From Tipula vernalis (Eukaryota > Arthropoda > Insecta > Diptera > Tipulidae), in the NCBI GenBank assembly GCA_958295665.1, contig OY282558.1:312328092-312392091 (forward strand): a DNA stretch of 64,000 nt. Reading direction: 5' to 3'. Position 1 is the first letter of the stretch. Each line of letters starts with the position of its first letter. Positions 34,601 through 47,071 of this stretch are shown here, in pieces. The notes beneath the pieces were generated by a model. It was not told the origin of the DNA and ran no database searches. It was given only the letters and a program-made list of their open reading frames with translations. The translations under genes and the position numbers were made by a program.

Positions 34601-37600
34601 AAAAGACCGTAACGGTTGACACTAAAATATTCAAGCTATTAAAGCAAGTTTTAAACTAATAAAACCTAAATAACACTCATATTTTGCCCAACTTAAATTG
34701 TAATTTAAACTCAATTTTTAATTTAAGTTGCAATCAAGATTATATTCAATTACAGTTTAGTACTCATATTCTTTTTTACATCGTGCTGAAACTAAATAAT
34801 TTGGATGTTTTATTGAAATCATTTTATGTAATTATTTTTTGTATATCTGGAATATCTAAATTACACTTCTCGCATCATTTTAAAATGAAAATTTAAATTG
34901 AACTGTACATTTTGTGTTTTAAATTTCACTCAAAATTTTAACTCAATTCCTCCGTCAATTATGTCAAATCGAGTTTGGAGTTTAGCCAATTTGAATTAAA
35001 AATATTACAAAATTTCTATCTAATTGCAACCAAAATTTTGGAATTCAAAAACAACTTTTTCTCAGAATTTTGCCCGCAACATTTTACTCAAATACTGCTT
35101 AAAATTCAAATACTTCGATACTAACCCAGATTTTAGCTCAAAATTCTGATACAAATTTAACAAACCTTTTGACGCAAACTGGAGTTTTAAATTCTAGCAT
35201 TTCTAATAACACTCGAATTTTTTCTTGAAATGCACTTGCAGCTACAGCTGAAGTTGTACTCCAAATTTCATATCAAGCACATTTAGACAAATCAAGGTTG
35301 GAATTTTTACTTAATTTGTAAACAAAATAGTACAAAATTTCTGTAGCTCAATTGCCACCAGAATTTTGTGTTAATTAAATTTGGAATTCAAACTTAATTT
35401 TTTAATATTTTTTAATTAAATTGCATCCAAATTTTTGCTCAAACTCTCTATTGGATTGAAATTAAATTTTTAGTCCAAAACTTTGTTCAAATCTTGTTTT
35501 ACCGCGTTCTAAATAAAAATTTTGCTAAATAATTTTAACTAAATTTTTAAAATTCACTCTAACTATAATTAAAGGAAGTCCGGAAGTTCCAAACTCAAGT
35601 TTAAAGCTAATTTAAGCTAATGTGTTTGCTTAAATCAATTTGTAATTTAAACTCTATTGCTAATGTAAGTTCCTACTTAAGATTTTATTCAATTACGGTT
35701 TAAAATTGAAATGCTTCTATTATAAAAAAAGCATTCAGATTTTTGCTCGATTCCTGATTAAAAATTGGTTGAAATCGTGTTTAGAATTGAAACTCAGCCA
35801 CATAAAGTGCATTAAATATTTTGCTTAAATAGTTTGCAAAATGTGTTTCTCAAATGCAATATAAAGAAGACAATTTCTGTTTAAAATTTCACTCAAACTC
35901 ATTATATCGAGTTTAGAATTCAAGCTAATTTTCCCTCTTAAAAGTTCAGTTATTTTAATCAATTTCCTCTTTGTCAAATGCAGTTGACCAATTAAGACTA
36001 GATTTATATTCAAAATTCCATTTATCATTTTGTTCAACTTCGAAAACAGATTCGAACTACTTAAATTTCTTACTAAAGTTCTTAATTTTTTTCTAATTCA
36101 TTTTTATTTTTAACTAAGGTACTAGTCTGAATACTACTCAATCAGCCTAAATACTTGTTTAAATATACTATTTTTTGTTTCAATTTAATTCAATGAGCGT
36201 GATCAACATTACAATCAACATTCAAGTACAGTTTGGAAGTTTAACTTAATTTCGGATTAAAATTTCACCCAAAGTTGATTATTAAGTATTTTGGTTTTCC
36301 CTTAACATAGGTATCTATTCTTTGCTCCACCTAATTTGCTCTCATTTTTTTGTTCAACAAATCAACTCAGAACATCTATTGTGCAATGCAACCTTATATT
36401 TCTCTCAAAATTTTGTGAAATCAAAATTCGAGTTGTAACTTAATTCCTACATATAATTTATATCAAAGATTTTATTTGGTTTGGAATGCTAAAAGAATTT
36501 TATTAAATTTAAATTCCTAATTCAAATTTCACTCAAAATTTCCAATACAAATTTCTAAACTAAATTCAAAAGAAATGTTGAGATCAAATCTCGTATTGCA
36601 ACTCAATTCTTACCTAATTGGAATTAAAATTATGTTTGGATCTAGTTTGAAAAAATAAATGTGCACTCAAATTTTTGCTCAGAAACAAGCAGAATGTGCT
36701 AATCAAGTAACACTGTACAACAATTTGTACTATTTAAATTTCATGCAAAATGTTGTTTAATACAGAAACATTTTGTTATTTTAAATTTCACTCAAAATGT
36801 TGTTGGTGTCGTAGTTCGGATTGTAACTCAATTAAAATTGTATCTGTTTAATTTCAAATTGAAAATTTATGGATTTAAAACCGGAGGTTTTTTTAAAAAT
36901 CCACTCAATATTTAATCGAGCCCTTGGGTTGGAATTTTTATTCAAAGATTGGAATTCAAACTCTATTTATAACTAAATTTCTGTTGAACAGTACGATTAG
37001 CTTTTGATTCATATTAAACACAAGATGTTGTTAAAATCTGGCTTGTAATTCTAATTCAGTTTTTACATTCCTAAATCAAATTAAAATTCCTGCTCACGAA
37101 TTTATTCAGTTGCATTTGGGAATTCAAATGCTCATTAAGGCTCATTTGCTCGAAATTCTGATTCTATATTCGACATATTGAAACACACAAACGTACGTTG
37201 GACTTTTCTCACGTAAATGACATTCAACATTTTACTAAAATTCATGCTTGAATTCTGAATTTTTCCATTTCTAAATTAAATTTATAATTTTGCCTAATTA
37301 TTATGCATAAAATTTCATTCACATATGTACGTCCAATTCAGAACTGAAGCTATTTTTGTTACCTATGTATACATTTCCCTCCAATTTTGGTGAAATCCAT
37401 CGCCTTTCAATTGTAATTCGAAATCGATTTATAATCTACCATTTTGGTCAAATAATGCAGTTAGTGATTCACACTTAATATTCGGATGAAAAACTAGTTT
37501 TCGTTCGAGCCCATTTTGAATATGAGTAGCATTAAACCGGTTGTTCATGTGCATAAGTGGGGTAGAATTGCAATTGCTTCGTTTTTATAGTTAAGGAATT

Positions 37601-38400
37601 TTAACGCTTGTTTGATTCATTTAAATTCCGATAAATTCTTTTTCATGCGCATTTCCATATTTTGGCACATGCCTTAACTACCAAAAATAATAATCGCAAA
37701 ATATTCAAATTTTCCAATCGCCGTCAAATAATGTGCAATAAAACTCTTAAGATATTTTAATTTGACGTTTATTTTGTTTTTAATTTATTGTACTAACTTA
37801 GCGGAGATAAGGTCAAAGTAAAACTTTTCTAACTTCTAAAAAAAAAATAATTGTTAGCCTAAATTTAAATTTGGCTTATAAAATATTTTTGATTTATCAA
37901 ATTTTAAGCTATGAAAGTCGAATTACGTTATTCTTGAAGAAAAATTCAAAATATTTGGAATAAACCATAAAAAATTTGGTAACATGTAAAATAAGTGGAA
38001 ATACATAAAAATATTTAGTAACACCACATGTAGCTCATTCGTAAAAAAAATATCTAGCTCAAATTTTTGTATCGGATTCCCTGGAATGATAAATTTGAAA
38101 AAGGCTTTAGCTTTTTATCATTTCGAAGGTAAAGCTTGTAGTTCATAATTAAATGGCATTTGGTTGGATTTTAAAATAGACAGAAGTTTTGCTGAACCGC
38201 GGAATAGGTTTAAAATAATTTTTATCACAACATTAAATTATTCGCGATAATACAAATAGTTAATCAAAATTTATTGAAATTAAAAGAAAAAAGTTAACCC
38301 TAATTTAAAATTTTCTTGAATCAATTCTTACATATTTAAATATCGTTCAAATATTACTGAATATCGATAGTTATCATGCGTATTATGACCCTCTATCAAA
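34600..38400. repeat. Cryptically repetitive AT-rich tract (CTCAAAATTT-type words)
   Basis: For nearly 4 kb the + strand repeats variants of TTTCACTCAAAATTT, TTGCTCAAATTC and AATTCAAA without fixed period. This is diffuse, slippage-grown cryptic simplicity rather than a tandem array. Frames of about 70 codons inside it (34,684-34,896 plus, 36,037-35,825 minus) reflect this composition. Confidence 0.6.
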
Positions 38401-41400
38401 TTTCACTCAATTGAATACTCAACTTATCTCATTAAATATACTTAAACCAATTTTTATATAGCTAATCAATTTTTCGATTTCTTCTTGTAACCTAACTCAT
38501 CGCATCAGCGCATCTATAGTTCACTACTTACAACGAAACTTTTATATGATGGAATAAATATTGTATTCAACCTAGATTGGGTTTATTTGTAAGTGTTAAA
38601 ATCAATATTGGTTTTCAAACAATTTAATTATTTTTTGAATATTCTAAACTACCTAATTTTAGTTTAGATGTAAATTTCAATTGATTTCAAAATTATGGTA
38701 AATACTACCCAAATATTTATAAAATTATTTAATAACTGTAGTTAATTTATTTTCTGCTGTAGTATAAAAAATGATTCAAACCAGTATATTTCAGATTGAA
38801 ATATCAATAAAATAGTATTGTAATGGGAATGCTAATTTGAGTGGAATTGGAGCGAAGTATAATACAATTAAAATGAATGCTTTAATAATATCAAATATTT
38901 CAAAATTTTTTCAAAAAGTTGGTCTATCATTCAATCAATTAATAATACTTAAAGTGAACTTCCACTCAACGGTTTGTAAATTAATGTTAAGAAAACTGTT
39001 TGCCACATCCAAAAATAATACTTTTATTTAATTACCTAAGCTTTATCATATCATTCGTTTGGCTGAGGAAACCACTCAAATTTTAGGTACTCTAGGTTGA
39101 GTGAAATTTTTATAAAATTTTGTTTTAACCAAAAATAATCATTAAAATACACGTTTTGTTAAATTTCACTCAAAAAAACATTTATTTAACTTAACACATT
39201 ACAAATGCATAACATGTGTAAATGAAAGGTTTGCCACTAAATACCACTTAAATATATTTTGAGTGGTATTTTAATATATGAGTGAAAACGATTTCAAATT
39301 TAATTCCTATAAAATTAGAAGCACTTTTAAATAAATATTTGGGATTAACACATTAAGATTGTACTGTGTTTATGTAAATAATGTCAAGGTAGTACTAACT
39401 TAATTCCATAAAAAAAATATATAAATTGACCGGCGCGGCGATCCAATCTTTCATTGTATAAAGAAAAAAAAAATCGTCAGTGCTCCCCATTATTAAAAAT
39501 TATCCGTCGGACTATAAAATTCAATTAAAATTCAATATTTTTAGATATTTTATATTCTATTAATGAAAATTTGATTAAAGATTAAAATCCATAGACTATA
39601 TATTGAATTGGAATTATTAATTTTCTTTTATTTGTGATGAGAAATTTATTGTTCACATAATATGGATGATAAACATTAACCTTTTGTAATACAATTATTG
39701 TTATTGTAATTGTTTCAAATGTAACTACATATTATAGCTTATATGGAAAAAGTTTTCGAATAAAATTTGTATTTAGTAAATGCTTTTTTTTTTGGTATAT
39801 ATGAAAAGATACGAGATGAGACAAAACTTTGTAATCTTATTCCATGTGCTTATTAATTAATGACTTAATAATATAGAAAAGTTTCCGAGTATGAATGGCC
39901 ATTCTCAACGTTATTTAGCCACCGTCGGATTTTAAATGCATATTTCTATCGGTCTTATAAGCATAGTATAAAGGCTAGCTTATTACTGGTTTATGCTATA
40001 CTACCGACTTTAGGAAGCGTTATATAATTAAATAAATTAATAAAACTTCTAAAACCGATTATATAAAATTGTACCACAAATTTTATCACAGATACGATTC
40101 ATGAATGTCAGCCATGTACTTTTCTTTTATTATACGAGTATTATTAAAGAAGATACAAAAAAATCAATAGTGGAGCAGACTGAATATATTAAATTCCTTG
40201 ACTTTGGTATATATAATATTAGATATAGCTATATACAGATACACGAAAGTATGTTTTTTTTGTCGGAAAAATATTAGAAACTTAATTAAACGTTCTCTGC
40301 TTATTATTATAAGTTTTATATATAAACGGGAAAACTTTATAGAAAGAGATTATTAATAAAATTATTAAAAACGTACTCATCGTTCACATGAAAAACTTTG
40401 CAAAACCCATATTATACTTATGAATATAAACACAGAAGAAAAACGATTTTATATCGATTATAAAGAAGTTTTCTTTTGTGCCATTATTAAATTAATGTTT
40501 TCAAGTTGATTCCAGATGAATGAAAAACATGAGGAAGGTGAAGCCATCGAAGTATAAGAAGCGCAAATCATTTTAATAAAAAAAAAAATTAGAAAATTTC
40601 TTTGCACAATACAATACAAAAACAAAAAAAACAAAAACAACATAAAAGTGGGTTGGGTTACAATGAACTTAAAACGAAAAAATTATTAAGTCAACTGTAT
40701 AATGCTGTCTTATTCTAACATGAAAAAAAAAATTTCTTTTTTTGGTAAATCATTTTATAATTAATAATTATACAAATTAACATTAAAATAATATTTATTT
40801 AGCGTAATCAAAAAATTATAAATAAATATAATTATTTTAAAGACGTTCAAGTACTATTAAATTATTGTGTTTAATTGTTAAAAAAAAATTATAACTGAAA
40901 ACTAAAAATGGCTTCTCAATATTATTGTGTATAAATATTATACCTACACATACTAAATATGGTTGACTTACATTTTGGTGTTTAGTTAGGTTTCGGTTTC
41001 TTCTTCGTTTTTATTATGTCGGCGTTTTTTTTTTTTTGCTTTTTAGTCAATAATTTGAGGGGAATAGCCGATGAAACAAAAAATTATACCAAATCGTAAT
41101 GAAAACACCATTTGATATAACATTGTGCCTGCGTCTTATTATGTACACTGATACACACCATTATTAATTTTATTTCGGCATTATTTTAATTAAAATTATT
41201 TTAACATATAATAAATAAATAACCATATTTGTACACACACACACATTTTATAGTAAGGAATCACTTTAACAAAAAATTTAAGAAATTTGTTGATAAGAAT
41301 TTTTGATAAATCGCGCACGCACACAACAAAATTTTATTCATTTTGTTTTTATTTTTTATATAAACAAGAGATCTACGAGTACGTATCAAATATTCACAAA

Positions 41401-43080
41401 CATTTCTTTTTTATCTTGCTTTCATTTCAATCACTAAATTCTGACTGATGGTTTGACAAATGTCAAACTTGTAAACGTATATATAAAATTTATTTATTCA
41501 CAATTTTCGTTTTCGTTTATTTTTTTTATTTTTTATTTTTTGTTGTATTTTTCATTATGTATATTGTTGTTTTCAACAAAACAATTATTATATGTACGTA
41601 GCACGATTTATGACGGTGAAAGTTTCCAAATATTACAAAAAAAAAAATTTCTCTTCCTGGTTCAAGAATAAAGAACATGAATTATATTTTATGGTTTAAT
41701 AAAATTTCTAAACCCTTTTTCTTATGTACCCTGCGCGCTATACTCGAAAATTGTGTACGGGTATTTCTATGTAGGAAAGATTGTTTATTACGATTACTTA
41801 TTGTATACTTTAATTTAGGAGTTAATATAAGATATTGAGGTAAAATGTTCATTATATTGTATAACGCTTCTTGGCTACCTGTAAACTTCACTTTCTGGGC
41901 TATCTAAGTTTTTATGATGTAGTAAATCATAATGGAATATATTTTACCTCTTTCGATGTTTCGTTTTTTTTTTTTGCATTTTATAATTTTTAGCGGTTTT
42001 ATAAATTATCAACCACAGGGTTCCCTTTATTAAATTTTTGTTTTTTTAATTTTCAATGAATCAAGATCATTGAGTCGCACAAACACCGCGTCTGTAGTGT
42101 AATAAAGAATGAGACTTTATGACGTAATTAGGATGCAATAAATAGTTTTAATTTATATTTATTAAAGATGTCAATTGAGAAGATAAAAATATTTGTATTT
42201 ATAAGCGAGCTTTTAAGATCATTTTATATTTAAATTAGCTATTTATAGGGAGGTATTTTATTTTAGTATTGGCTGCGCACGACACATGTTTAGCCCGGGT
42301 ATTTGACCAGTAGTGAATATGATTATCTTATTTATAATTTCTTATTGGCAGCGTATTGACAACTTACTAAATGGCTACGATAACTTTGTCTAGACAAAAA
42401 GTGTAATAAAAAAACAGCTAACCAATACACATATTTCTCTAAATAGTGAGAATAATCATAAATTTAGCGGTTCTAACTAAATTATATTCGTTTCTAAAGG
42501 TAACGAGTTGCGCTTGAAGAGGATGGAATTCCGGACCCTCCTAAAAAATTTTAAGAACTATACTTTGTATTGGCAACTCCTCTTAATCTCCAATTAAGAT
42601 GTAAATTAAAAATGAAAGTCATTTTATAATAGTAGAGCTAAACTACTGAGACGTCTATAGTTCATTGTACAACGCCTTGGGAAAATTAAAATGAAAAGGT
42701 GTGGTGCTGCTAGTATTTAAATGTTTGCGATCACTATTAACAAATTTTGATTTAGATGCATGAATCTCATATAAAATTTAAGTTGTATTTTATAATTTTT
42801 AAGTTTTTTTTATTATTATATTTTTGTTTATTTGATCACAATAACAAAAGTGAGACTGACAATTTAATTATTTGTGAATTATTTTTACAATATAAAGATG
42901 TATATAAAATTATATAAAATTACACTTATTGGGGTGCATGAACATACCCGAGCCCTTGAAGTAGCTTATTCCAAATATTTATACTTTACACAAGCAACAA
43001 ACATGCACACATAATAGTTTTGCTTCTTTTAATTGAACAGCACCAATAAAATTTGTTGCGTTATCCGAGTAAATTTTTGA
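38401..43080. other. AT-rich stretch without genes
   Basis: Homopolymer-rich, with a short CA repeat at about 41,234-41,245 and a GC-rich island GACCGGCGCGGCGATCC at about 39,429. Frames of 60-72 codons (e.g. 41,453-41,671) are low-complexity Phe-rich products. No recognisable gene. Confidence 0.5.
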
Positions 43081-43107
43081 ATAATCTAGATTTTGAATAA
43101 ATTTTGA

Positions 43108-43450
43108 TTTGATTGATTGATTGATTGATTGATTGCGATGTACGATCAAGCATTAAGCAAGTCTCCCGTATTATAAATGCGAATACCACACCACTATACC
43201 CATGTTGCAACACGACACCATAACTCTCCCTTACCAAGGAAATATATACCATCATACTCCACTTTTCATGAAGCCAACATAGCAATACTTCACCCCGTAA
43301 AGGAAGGCGCCACATCGATAACCACATAAGTCTAATAGTTGTGATATCCGCCCCTGGCCAGGCGGCCGTCGTACACCTTTTAACATATAACAAAATCGAG
43401 GGATGGGGAAGGAATGTTAGCAACAAAGACTCAACCCGGTTCCAGACACC
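43108..43450 (-). mobile_element. Probable LINE 3' end with (ATTG)n/(CAAT)n tail, copy 1
   Basis: On the minus strand, a moderately GC-rich sequence ends at 43,135-43,108 in a run of CAAT units. The part next to the tail is shared with 44,913-45,040 in the same orientation (AAGCATTAA-CAAGTC, TATACCCATGT-CAACACGAC). Same side of the tail and same orientation in two copies fit retrotransposed 3' ends. A 121-codon minus frame over it (43,426-43,061) reads into the tail and has no recognised motif, so I do not call a gene. Confidence 0.55.
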
Positions 43451-44912
43451 TAAGTATAGTTAGTAAATTGGTTAGTAATATATTTTTAGTAATTTATTTA
43501 GCACATGACAATACAATTTAAAGTTCATCTACTGCTCCAACTCCTGTAAGGTTGTTTCAGGTTCTTCAAGACATTCCTAAATTTAAAATATGCATTAATT
43601 CTTTATAATAACTATTTTAAAATTAATTAAGTATAAATTTGATTCTCTGAAATAAATTCTAACTCAATCCCTATGTACCACAAATAAATAACCATTAATA
43701 GTTTGACAATCACTCAACCAACTACCATCTGGCCATCGTGCTGTCATCACAGCCATTGTCATCATGGTCGAGTTTCTCAGGAGTGTTCTAAACTAAAACC
43801 ATTTTAACTAACCAATATGAATACTAATACCAAAAGCTATCATTAACAATTATACCAACAAGTATGAACATTAACATTAGTACCAACACCAATACCAACA
43901 CCAATACCAACACCCACTTCAATACCAATACCAACCTCAACCATAATATTAAGCCATATGAATAATTTAACATCAACAATAAAATTCTACGGGAATGTTC
44001 AAAAAATTAGAAATTGCTAAGTTATAATTCAAATTCACAGCACTTGTTTCATTTGCCACCCACCGTTCTCCTGTAGATAGTTAATTAATGGTTTACCTAC
44101 TGCAACTAGATTCAAAAATAAAAGCTGAAAAAATATATATTTTATATATTTAACCATGCTATTAAAAATTCAACTAATCGGCAATTTCCTAAAAATCTTG
44201 CAAAAGAATAATTATAATGCTTAAATTACTTATTTATTTAGTCAGTTAATGATGTTTAAATTAATTATTATATACTACTCAAAAAGTTTAGAATATTAAT
44301 CGTTTAGTTAATCACTACATGTACCTATATATGATATTTACTAATAAGACTCAAATAGAGTTTCCCAGGTTTCTCTGAAAACTAAATTGCTTTACTACTT
44401 AATTAAAAGCAATTAACTTATATAAATTAGTTAGTAATAAATAAAAATAAAATAGATATCACAAGGCAATACAATTTCTACGATACATATCTGCTGTATG
44501 CTTAGCGTTTCTGGGGGTTGAGCGAGAATTCACCCATATTTCTGTAGCTTGGAGACGATCTAACAATTATATATAATTTAGTATAATTTATAACAACCAC
44601 ACCATCAGACAAAATACTTGAACAAACTATGACACTTTGATATAATTAAATTCAACAAACCCAAAAGTGCTGAAATGTTTCCATCAATACCTCAAATATT
44701 CTTGCAATGTAATATAGTATACAATATCATATAAAAAAAAATTTCCCCTATCATAGGTAACGTGCGATGCTGTTCATTCAATTATTATATTGTTTCAATC
44801 TACATATATAAATTACAATTTAACACTCGTAAAGTGATTGATTTCAGCAGAAGATTTTTTTGTCACCTTAGAACAACATTTTTAACTATCTTTATACAGG
44901 CATTGTTATGTT
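43451..44912. other. Stretch without genes, with an ACCAAT/ACCAAC microsatellite
   Basis: At about 43,868-43,942 the repeated word ACCAATACCAAC forms a short degenerate microsatellite. Otherwise AT-rich with no recognised features. Confidence 0.5.
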
Positions 44913-45045
44913 TGATTGATTGATTAATTGATCGCTTGCAATGCACGGTCAAGCATTAAGCCAGTCCCCCATATCATAAATGCGAATATACCACCCCACT
45001 ATACCCATGTCACAACACGACATTACAACTCTCATACACAGCATT
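44913..45045 (-). mobile_element. Probable LINE 3' end, copy 2 (truncated)
   Basis: The TTGATTGATTGATTAATTGA tail (44,911 onward) is followed by about 100 bp matching the 43.1-kb copy (CAATGCACGGTCAAGCATTA; ACTATACCCATGTCACAACA). Similarity ends near 45,035, consistent with 5' truncation of a LINE insertion. Confidence 0.55.
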
Positions 45046-46250
45046 ACCTTAAAGAAGATGGTAAATTAATAAGGAAGAAATGTCAAGAAAGTATTAAACA
45101 GGATCGGGAGTTCAGCTTTCGAGAATTGTATTTTTTTATAATGAGTTCAAATTTTTGTAAGTTATTTACCAAAAGGAACGTTTGATAATTTCTGAACAAT
45201 TTGCTCAATATAGTCAAATAAAATATCAAACCCATAATGAGCGGTATCTTTAGGAATATTAAGGCTTCAAACAGTTGAAATCATAGTTCGCACTTTGGCT
45301 TAAATAACTGTGGATGGAATAAATGAGAAGCCTTCTGCGGCAAATCAGCCGGATGGATTAAGGAATAATCAAGTGAAAGCCATATGGGTTCCTCCTTCAT
45401 TACGTTTAACAAATTTTCCTAGCTGAATCCAAGTAGTTATGTTCGTGTGTTATTTCTTGAATATTTAAGTAAATTCGAGTAAATAATATCTGAGTGTCAG
45501 CAACGAATGGTGTTGGCAAATGCAAAATTGTATAAACTAATCTCAACCCCTCAACTTTGTGAAAATTCAAACAAGCCCTTCAAAGGAACATGACGAGAAA
45601 CTCTATGTTGTAAATTGTCATATTTACCTTGAATAAGTATTTTTAAACTGGTTAGCTACCGGCTTTCTAGGAGGCTTTTTAGGAGGTTCAAGAACAAAGA
45701 ATGTGAGCTATTAAGCTTTGAATATGATGCGAGTTATTAGTAAAACCATGGTAATTTGTGCAAAAGCTCTAAACCTCATATTACCAGTAGGATGGTAAAG
45801 AATTGAGGATACAAATTTGGATAGATTATCTATATTAAAAAAATGGATCCACTATTCATTTCCACTTTATAAATGAAATGGGAAACAAAGATAAAAGCAA
45901 CAACGTTCAATGGCCCCTTTAATCCCTGTTACATCATCATCCATCAATACCAATAATTAGATTTCTTTCGACCATCAATTTTTTCAGGTTTTTGAATAGT
46001 CCCAATAATTTCCGACTTGAAGACGTCAGCCATCCGCAATGATGATGAGCAACACATTAGACAAATAATTCTACTCCCAAAAATCATAATTAAAATATTA
46101 AGGAAAACTTTAAGAAAATACACGAACAAACTTTACATAAAAACTCTCTGATTTCCAATTTAATGTTACGATCAAATTTCTAATTAAATTTTATCAGACA
46201 ACATCGAAAACACACAAAAAATTGGTTATTCCAGAATTCTAGTGCAACTT
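45046..46250. other. Stretch without recognised genes
   Basis: A 61-codon minus frame (46,129-45,944) begins with a hydrophobic segment (FLKVFLNILIMIFGSRIICL) resembling a membrane anchor, but nothing else supports a gene. Confidence 0.35.
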
Positions 46251-46269
46251 TTCACCACTAGGTAACACA

Positions 46270-46710
46270 ATGACAGATTTGCACTCAAACCCTCCCGGCG
46301 CTAAAATGTATATATCAAAAGTATTTCGTTTACGAACAGTTTACGAAAGGTTCCCATTACAACAAACCACTATACATCCACACTCTCCATACACAGTGCT
46401 ATCAATTATATCCTGCGGATTCGCTTTATTTTCAATCCTCTTTGTACAAATCAAATTAAAGTTGTCGTATTGTGAAAATATAAAAACTTCTGACAACCAT
46501 TGTTGGCCCCTCGTGGCATTCAAGATCAGCACCACATCCCCAATATCGTATAAAAATCATTACAATGATCATTTTGAAAGGTATTTAAGCAATACTCGAA
46601 GTACCTCATCTTTGACTGAAACATTCTATTTCACTTCAGAAAAAGATCAATTAGGAAATTTGGCACGTTGTTTCTTGTGTTGCGGCTCATTTGAAGAAAA
46701 ACCCAAATAA
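46270..46710 (+). CDS. Unrecognised 146-codon open frame, doubtful
   Basis: One of the longest uninterrupted frames outside the LINE and lying in GC-richer DNA than its surroundings. The product has a hydrophobic stretch (TVLSIISCGFALFSILFVQI, residues about 42-61), which could span a membrane, and a Cys cluster near the end (RCFLCCGSF). No family is recognised. The opposite strand also has a protein-like frame (46,535-46,341; NATRGQQWLSEVFIFSQYD), so the strand is uncertain. It may be an exon, a TE relic or chance. No clear splice sites could be assigned. Confidence 0.2.
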   Translation: MTDLHSNPPGAKMYISKVFRLRTVYERFPLQQTTIHPHSPYTVLSIISCGFALFSILFVQIKLKLSYCENIKTSDNHCWPLVAFKISTTSPISYKNHYNDHFERYLSNTRSTSSLTETFYFTSEKDQLGNLARCFLCCGSFEEKPK

Positions 46711-46753
46711 AAGATAAGATTGTTTCAAAAAAACTATTTTATTCTAACCAAAT

Positions 46754-47014
46754 ATGGCAAGTCGCACTAAACCGTTCGTCAACGTTACGCTCAAGCAGCC
46801 CGCAAATATTACGTTTAAGCGTACACGTTATGAACACCTTTATACATACCAATACATACACAAGTCATCGCAAATTTGTTTCACTTCACATTTGACCAAA
46901 GTATACATTACGTACTACATTCGTACCGCTCCAGCGCAACGTCCGCGAACACCCCAGTATAGCAAAGTCTTCGTAAACCGTACGTTTATGATACACCTGG
47001 TCTGGAGGGAATAA
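46754..47014 (+). CDS. Unrecognised 86-codon open frame in a GC-richer patch, doubtful
   Basis: The frame begins MASRTKPFVNVTLKQPANIT and is basic. The same patch is open on the minus strand (47,071-46,886; FPPDQVYHKRTVYEDFAILG). The patch has several CG-rich words (CGTACACG, GTACGTA), unusual for this window. I recognise no domain. It is listed because it stands out in composition, not because a gene is shown. Confidence 0.15.
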   Translation: MASRTKPFVNVTLKQPANITFKRTRYEHLYTYQYIHKSSQICFTSHLTKVYITYYIRTAPAQRPRTPQYSKVFVNRTFMIHLVWRE

Positions 47015-47071
47015 ACGCCGATAAAGCAGTCGATAATTGTCAAAATATGATATTACTTTAAAAACACGCAA

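Noticed and set aside
43061..43426. 121-codon minus-strand frame as a gene
   Set aside because: It runs into a CAAT-type tail shared with a second locus and has no recognised motif; read as LINE 3' UTR instead.
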